DNA from: Anaeroglomus sp964630775
GTDB taxonomy: Bacteria; Planctomycetota; Phycisphaerae; Sedimentisphaerales; Anaerohalosphaeraceae
Length of the DNA: 64,000 bases
NCBI GenBank assembly: GCA_964630775.1
Contig: CAZVYY010000007.1
Location: forward strand, 65,859 to 129,858
Direction: 5' to 3'
In this document: piece after piece, positions 59,528-64,000 of the stretch
How the letters are laid out: every line of letters begins with the position of its first letter
Numbering within the stretch: position 1 is the stretch's first letter
Notes under the pieces: generated by a model
What the model was told of the DNA's origin: nothing
Database searches by the model: none
The model's input: only the letters and a program-made list of their open reading frames with translations
Made by a program: the position numbers and the translations under genes

Positions 59528-60496
59528 ATGGCATTGACCTATGATATTTTACTGCGTGTGGTTGGCGGGCTGGCAGGCGTTTACCTGCTGCTGAGCCTGT
59601 TCAATGTCCACTGGCTGACCCGGCTTCGGACACTGGGAGCGATTCTGGTTGGGCTGATTCTGGTCGGCTGGCTGGGCTGGCCGCTGGTTCGCCCTGCCGA
59701 TCCCCTGGGGGCGATCTGTCTGGTCGATGGCATAGTCCCCCCATTTAACGGGCTTTGGCTGTGTGCGCTGGGTTTTGCTGCCGGGTTTGCCGCTTACTGG
59801 ACAGGCTATCCCAAAGGGCTTTTGACCGCCCCGCTGGCGGTTCCGGCCGGGATGTCGGCGTGGTGTTTCGCCACCGGCGACATGCGAACCCTGCTGATTA
59901 CCAATTCCACCCTCGTTGAACGTCAGAAAGTGTATGCCGTACTCGGCTGGGAGGGTTTATTCTGGCTTTTGCCGGTGATCGCAGGGCTGCTGGGAGTCCT
60001 TGCCGGGTGGGCTCTGCATAAAAGACAAATGCCTCAACTAACCATCAGCAAGCTGTCCGACGAGGGCAAACCGTTGTACCTGCTCATCGCGGCTGTCGTA
60101 TCGGTGGTCGTAGTGCAGATACTTATTTCCATCCTGGCTCAGGATGTCCGCCAGCAGGATCCCCAGCTTGGCCAAGTTGTCGGCCAGCCGGGCAAAGGAC
60201 AGGTCGCATTTGCAGTATTCGTCTCGTTTTTAGCGGCCGGATATGCCGTAAAGTATTTTATAAAAACAAGTTATATCATCCCCACCCTCTGTGCAGCCAT
60301 CGCAGTATTTCTGGCTATGCGATACGCCGCCAGTCCCGCAGTAGCCGAACAGATGACCCGAAACTGGGCAGTTGCCTATTTTCCCAGGGCTGTTTGCGCC
60401 ATCTTACCCCTCCAGATGGTTGCCTTCGGAGCGTTGGGGGCTTTTGCAGGATTTCAGTCAGCTAAAAAGGTCATGGAATCCCCAAAACAAGCTTGA
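59528..60496 (+). CDS. Polytopic membrane protein of unknown function
   Basis: 322 residues with about eight hydrophobic helices: VVGGLAGVYLLLSLFNV, LGAILVGLILVGWLGWPLV, LWLCALGFAAGFAAYW, LFWLLPVIAGLLGVLAGWAL, LLIAAVVSVVVVQILISIL, VAFAVFVSFLAAGYAV, IIPTLCAAIAVFLAMRYA and LPLQMVAFGALGAFAGF. No known family signature. The fifth loop contains a polar segment (DVRQQDPQLGQVVGQPGKGQ). It stands alone between divergent kinase and csrA genes. Confidence 0.75.
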   Translation: MALTYDILLRVVGGLAGVYLLLSLFNVHWLTRLRTLGAILVGLILVGWLGWPLVRPADPLGAICLVDGIVPPFNGLWLCALGFAAGFAAYWTGYPKGLLTAPLAVPAGMSAWCFATGDMRTLLITNSTLVERQKVYAVLGWEGLFWLLPVIAGLLGVLAGWALHKRQMPQLTISKLSDEGKPLYLLIAAVVSVVVVQILISILAQDVRQQDPQLGQVVGQPGKGQVAFAVFVSFLAAGYAVKYFIKTSYIIPTLCAAIAVFLAMRYAASPAVAEQMTRNWAVAYFPRAVCAILPLQMVAFGALGAFAGFQSAKKVMESPKQA

Positions 60497-60803
60497 TAAC
60501 GTCCTATAATGTACACCCCTTTCCAAAGCATCAAAAAAGCAAATTTTTTTAAAAATATCTATAACCGCTTAAATATAAATGTGTTATAATTAATTCTGTC
60601 CGATTATATTCATAAAATATACAACGCCACTTAAAAAAGCATTACTTAAGCCGACCAGAACTGCCGAAAAATGATGTGCCGGCCAGAAACCTGAGCAGCA
60701 CCTGTAAAAGACCTGTCCGGATACGTTTGGAAAACGTATTAATAATAGACCGTTGGAAAGTGCCAGATAAGGGATTAAAAACAGCGCGGTCAAGGAGATA
60801 AGT
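60497..60803. other. Gene-free leader region of csrA
   Basis: About 300 bases, AT-rich at the 5' end with a TATAAT at 60586-60591 lacking a good -35. The 3' part includes AAGGAG before the csrA ATG. No conserved RNA fold recognised, though a long leader on a csrA gene is compatible with autoregulation by GGA-containing hairpins. Confidence 0.4.
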
Positions 60804-61046
60804 ATGCTGGTTTTAAGCAGACAAAAGGATGAGTCAATCATGATCGGTGACGAGGTGGAAATCACCATCGTCGATGTCCGCGGCGACAAGGTGCGGCTGG
60901 GAATCTCAGCCCCCCGCTCCGTAGCGGTTCACCGAAAAGAAATCTACCTGGCAATTCAGAAGGAAAAGCAGCAAGCTCAGGATTCCGACACCCACAAGGA
61001 TGCCGGCGATGCGGACCCTCACGCGGTCAACTCCAAGGCCTCCTAA
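60804..61046 (+). CDS. csrA: Carbon storage regulator CsrA
   Basis: 80 residues. MLVLSRQKDESIMIGDEVEI, the VRGDKVRLGISAPRSVAVHR core with the RNA-contacting residues (Leu4, Arg6 and Arg44-equivalents), then EIYLAIQKEKQQ. CsrA dimers bind GGA motifs in mRNA leaders and control translation of carbon, motility and surface genes. A C-terminal extension (QDSDTHKDAGDADPHAVNSK) beyond the ~61-residue core is Asp/His-rich and likely disordered. AAGGAG lies six bases upstream of the ATG. Followed by an intrinsic terminator. Confidence 0.97.
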   Translation: MLVLSRQKDESIMIGDEVEITIVDVRGDKVRLGISAPRSVAVHRKEIYLAIQKEKQQAQDSDTHKDAGDADPHAVNSKAS

Positions 61047-61075
61047 GTTTGAATTGATCACACGATAACCTGTCA

Positions 61076-61113
61076 GGCCCCCGTCCTCGCGTTGACGATG
61101 GGGCTTTTTTTTG
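61076..61113 (+). terminator. Intrinsic terminator after csrA
   Basis: GGCCCCCGTC pairs with GACGATGGGGC around a short loop (61076-61105) and is followed by TTTTTTTT. Thirty bases after the csrA stop. Confidence 0.85.
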
Positions 61114-61170
61114 CGCCCACTACGCCCCATACTCTCTTATCAAACCACTAACTTCAATTAGAAAAAGAAC

Positions 61171-63309
61171 TTACGGCTTCAGATTCAAGGTAATCAGGTC
61201 AATAAATTCCTCGGCATTGACCACACGAACATTGGAGTCGAGCAGTTGGATCGTATCGTAAATATCATTCATCCCCTTGCTCCAGGCATGGACAGTAACC
61301 GCGGTATAGCCCTCGGGGCGGGCTGGGTCTTTAGGCAAAGCATTGATGCTTTTGGCCAGCTCGGCAGCGGTGGGCCGGACGGCGGAATAGAAGGTCTCCT
61401 GCCGGAAATCAAATCGTGGGGTAACCATGGGCTTGCCGTCAAACCAGAATATTTTGCCATCATGCGGAGCATATTGGATATATTCGAGATAAATTAACCC
61501 CTTGACCTGGTCAAGGGCGGTAAACCATTTGGCGGTCTCATAGTAATCCTTATTCAGGGCTTTGTCTGGCAGCAAATAGTCAATCTGCAGCAGCACCCGC
61601 AGGTCGGCCCGCTTCATCCATTCGCCGACACGTTTTGCACTGGTCTGTATATAAGGCGAAGATGCAGGATAAAAATAGCCCGGCCCGCAATAGGCGATAA
61701 AGGCGTCTTTGGGTGTGGCGGCACGATACCACATATCCACGCCGTTGGGAGACAACTCCACCAGAGCCGGGGCCATGCCCCAGGTCATCGGGAACTGGCC
61801 GCGATGCGGATTGGCATAGAATTTTCGTGTGGAGTAGAACGAATTGGTGCCGATTTCAGTGAGGATGTTATCCATGTCGCTCATGATGAAAGTAACGTAG
61901 TGAACACCGCTTTCTTTGACCGGTGCGGTGCGAGCGACCTTCTGTGTAAAGGTTTTGTCTTTGAGTGCCGGCCCCATAGCCGCATGAACGGACAGGTTGA
62001 GCATCCAGTCACTGGGCATCTGGTAGAGACCTTCTTCGGAGTGCAGTTTCACAGACAGGCCTTCGTCTCCGGTGGCCGCATCAAGCCAGCCATAGACAGG
62101 GGAACTCGGGGCCATGCTACGATAGACCGCTCGGGAAACAGATTCATCGGCATACCACCATGACAAGGCACGGGTGGCAGCCGTCCAGTCTTTCAGATAC
62201 GGAGCACTGCGGTGAAAACGCGGATTATTCGTGTGGACGATGATAAGGTCGTCGTTGATTTGGTCGCGGTAGGTTTCATAGACCCAGCGGCAGTCTTTAC
62301 CGCGTACGTCCAATGCTTTGGTATAGCCTTTGGCAATGGCCGTTGATTCGAGGGCCGTATCGACTGCGACAGCATCAAGCAACCCGGACAACACAGCCGC
62401 TGCGGACAGTGACGGACGGTCCCGCATTTCGTAAAGAACATACCTGCCGCTGGTCGAGGGCTTGAGGGCTTCCAGCAGGCCGGCCCAGTCACGAGCCATA
62501 CTGCGGTCAAAGCGAATCTTATACTGCTTTTCGAAATCCTCGACAAAGGTGTTGTCACCGGCGTCAATCCACAAACGAGGTCGATCCCTGCGAGCGGCAA
62601 TACCCTGAAGGGTCTGTATGGCAATAAATTGATTATCTTCAGAGCCGGGGCCTTTGGTGAAGACATAAAGGGTGTCATTTTCGGATAAGGGCTTGACGTC
62701 GGCATACAGCGGACTGTGCTTGATTTCCCGGAACAGGGATATGGCATCGATGAAAAGGGTTGCGAGGGTCACAGTCTGGAACTGAATATCAACATAGAAC
62801 GCAGCGGCATCGGCGGTAAATTCATGGGTTTGTTCGAGCCATTTTCCATCGGTGGGCTTGAGGGCCATGCGGGATTGGCTCAGCAGTGTTTTGGCATCCG
62901 ATTTGTAAGAACGCAGGATAACAAAGGCTGTGTCATCTTTGATGTCGACTCCGGATTCGGTCTTGAGATGAAAAACAAGTTTAACGTTTTCGCTGCGGCG
63001 TATCGGCATCAGGGAAGAAGTCAGGGTGCCGGGGGCATCGGATGCGGCAGTCAGCTTGAAGCAATGACTCCCCTGCGGAGCCGGAGTTTCGAAAGCGACT
63101 GCCCCGGCGGCAGTCCACCCGGACAGGCCCTGCTCGGCGCTGCCGTTGGCCAGAGGGCTGTAGGAGATATCGTATTCGACCGCCGTGACCATGCCGGAAG
63201 CAAACAGGCACAGCGCCATCAGTACAGCCGTTTCCAGAGATAGATGGGCGGATATGGAAGGATAATTGGAGTGAGCAACGACATCCCGAGTTGTTCTTTT
63301 TGACACCAT
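61171..63309 (-). CDS. GxGYxYP-domain secreted protein (putative glycan-active)
   Basis: 712 residues with AGGA eight bases before the ATG and a signal peptide around residues 27-44 (AVLMALCLFASGMVTA). Residues ~55-195 form a beta-sandwich like a carbohydrate-binding module (NGSAEQGLSGWTAAGAVAFE). The GxGYxYP domain follows: TLYVFTKGPGSEDNQFIAIQ, DRPRLWIDAGD, YVTFIMSDMDNI, RGQFPMTWGMAPALVELSPN and AYCGPGYFYPASS, the signature itself. Family members lie in polysaccharide utilisation loci and are thought to be sugar-processing, but the activity is unproven. Stands apart from the GH cluster at 19-29 kb. Confidence 0.85.
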   Translation of the reverse strand: MVSKRTTRDVVAHSNYPSISAHLSLETAVLMALCLFASGMVTAVEYDISYSPLANGSAEQGLSGWTAAGAVAFETPAPQGSHCFKLTAASDAPGTLTSSLMPIRRSENVKLVFHLKTESGVDIKDDTAFVILRSYKSDAKTLLSQSRMALKPTDGKWLEQTHEFTADAAAFYVDIQFQTVTLATLFIDAISLFREIKHSPLYADVKPLSENDTLYVFTKGPGSEDNQFIAIQTLQGIAARRDRPRLWIDAGDNTFVEDFEKQYKIRFDRSMARDWAGLLEALKPSTSGRYVLYEMRDRPSLSAAAVLSGLLDAVAVDTALESTAIAKGYTKALDVRGKDCRWVYETYRDQINDDLIIVHTNNPRFHRSAPYLKDWTAATRALSWWYADESVSRAVYRSMAPSSPVYGWLDAATGDEGLSVKLHSEEGLYQMPSDWMLNLSVHAAMGPALKDKTFTQKVARTAPVKESGVHYVTFIMSDMDNILTEIGTNSFYSTRKFYANPHRGQFPMTWGMAPALVELSPNGVDMWYRAATPKDAFIAYCGPGYFYPASSPYIQTSAKRVGEWMKRADLRVLLQIDYLLPDKALNKDYYETAKWFTALDQVKGLIYLEYIQYAPHDGKIFWFDGKPMVTPRFDFRQETFYSAVRPTAAELAKSINALPKDPARPEGYTAVTVHAWSKGMNDIYDTIQLLDSNVRVVNAEEFIDLITLNLKP

Positions 63310-63521
63310 GATACATCCTGTGTTTCTGGTTCCATTTGGTTGATTATCACCGCCTCAAGCGGCCCCATCGTTCGGGCAATACGATACCATTTTGCAGCGT
63401 CAGCGGCAAGTGCAATTCGGGGGTTTTGTGGGGGTTTTGGAACATCTTGCCGTCGATGGAATGAATGTGTATTCGTTGACGGAAAAAATTATAACCGAGA
63501 TAACGGGGAGATAACAGAACA

Positions 63522-64000
63522 TCAATGCTGCAAAACATGAGCCGGACAGATTTCTGCCCGGCGCTTATTTTGTGATTGTCGATATGGTTTCCGACAAAGC
63601 ATCAATCCGCCCAGTCCAAGCTGAATCAATGTCGTCGGTTCTGGAATAACGGTGATGTTTTGCCAAACCGGCTGATAACCGCTGACATTGATAAATTCGA
63701 TACTGAAGGGTGTGCCATCCAACCAGTTCCCCTGAATCCCAATTATTGGAGCATCGAAAATCCACGACCAATCTTTCTGAGCATAAATGAAAATATTATC
63801 TGTAGTCACATATTGCATGCCCTTGATCAGATTGATAGTGCCGCCCTTGAGGATCGTGGTGGCATCTATAAAGAGCTCGAAGTCAAGACAAAAAAACTCT
63901 TTTTGCTCATTATTTTTGTTTCGAAAGCAATTCTGGTTACGCGATGATGGGGCCGTGGCCTTCGAGACCGAGCCGGTGGCCTTCGGGGCCGACAGCGTCC
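63522..64000 (-). pseudogene. Right-edge PEP-CTERM gene, 5' end outside the window and probably damaged
   Basis: The frame is open from 63522 past the right edge. The C-terminal part reads IDATTILKGGTINLIKGMQY, YAQKDWSWIFDAPIIGIQGN, FINVSGYQPVWQNITV then IPEPTTLIQLGLGGLMLCRK, a PEP-CTERM sorting signal. The frame does not stop after the basic end but runs 20 residues further (PYRQSQNKRRAEICPAHVLQ) through a hairpin at 63541-63562 that looks like its own terminator, so the original stop has probably been lost. Upstream of about 63930 the same frame becomes Arg/Pro-rich and unlike a secreted protein, hinting at a frameshift; a neighbouring frame ends in a stop there. Marked as a likely pseudogene or partial gene. 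Confidence 0.55.

Noticed and set aside
1..64000. CRISPR array, rRNA operon, prophage or intact insertion sequence
   Set aside because: No regularly spaced direct repeats, no rRNA-like sequence, no phage structural genes; only decayed ISL3 remnants.

Overview
The window most likely comes from a planctomycete of the class Phycisphaerae (Sedimentisphaerales-like). This is an inference from gene content, with no rRNA to confirm it: several PEP-CTERM secreted proteins, a chlamydial Hc1-type histone-like protein, a GDVNQDC...DLAILAEHW dockerin-like tail, a pseudopilin outside any visible secretion operon, a GxGYxYP protein and a cluster of secreted glycoside hydrolases. Most of the sequence is chromosomal housekeeping and accessory DNA; no prophage, CRISPR array or conjugative module was seen.

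Layout. 0-4.3 kb: a DegT/DnrJ aminotransferase running off the left edge, then purF-purM and a polytopic membrane protein. 4.3-7.3 kb: four tandem minus-strand PEP-CTERM paralogues sharing a GSTWQEW-like signature. 7.4-12.2 kb: a type-4 uracil-DNA glycosylase, a KaiC-like/PPDK-N fusion protein and NADP-type glutamate dehydrogenase. 12.4-18.5 kb: a divergent LysR gene followed by HAD, LolA-like and flavodoxin genes, then an Ntn-hydrolase lipoprotein, the Hc1 gene, a FabZ-like dehydratase and a degenerate UvrC-like protein. 18.5-18.9 kb: the N-terminal half of a decayed ISL3 transposase. 19.4-28.8 kb: a GH43 / GH127 / GH29 / GH29 polysaccharide-degradation cluster containing two broken genes. 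28.9-34.1 kb: phosphofructokinase, then ppx-ppk1 (polyphosphate). 34.2-34.8 kb: the C-terminal half of an ISL3 transposase. 35.0-39.2 kb: tRNA-Glu, a 2[4Fe-4S] ferredoxin, a large TPR-like protein, YbaK and ComF.

39.2-42.3 kb holds the most interesting locus. On the minus strand a promoter, a cobalamin riboswitch and an intrinsic terminator precede a PEP-CTERM protein resembling DUF4430/intrinsic-factor-like cobalamin-binding domains, a dockerin-tailed surface protein and a pseudopilin. I propose a B12-repressed cell-surface cobalamin-capture operon. A 177-bp dispersed repeat with a covarying hairpin-plus-T-run sits between its first two genes; relatives of this repeat lie at 19.3 kb, directly before the GH43 start codon, and at 45.3 kb, forming the 3' end of a ferritin-like gene.

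42.5-51.9 kb: RNase D, a 3D-domain protein, a ferritin-like protein, membrane protein, a FliA/WhiG-type sigma factor, an NtrC-type regulator with its histidine kinase, and a PilZ gene preceded by a good sigma-54 promoter, then a lipoprotein and a ferredoxin. 51.9-54.5 kb: convergent P5C dehydrogenase and P5C reductase sharing a terminator. 54.6-59.2 kb: a 1525-residue hybrid kinase with a CxxCH Tll0287-like domain and a PocR domain. 59.5-64 kb: a membrane protein, csrA, a GxGYxYP glycan-associated protein and a damaged PEP-CTERM gene at the right edge.

Where a Shine-Dalgarno sequence decides between starts, I moved the start accordingly. Several good promoters sit only a few bases before the start codon, suggesting leaderless mRNAs.
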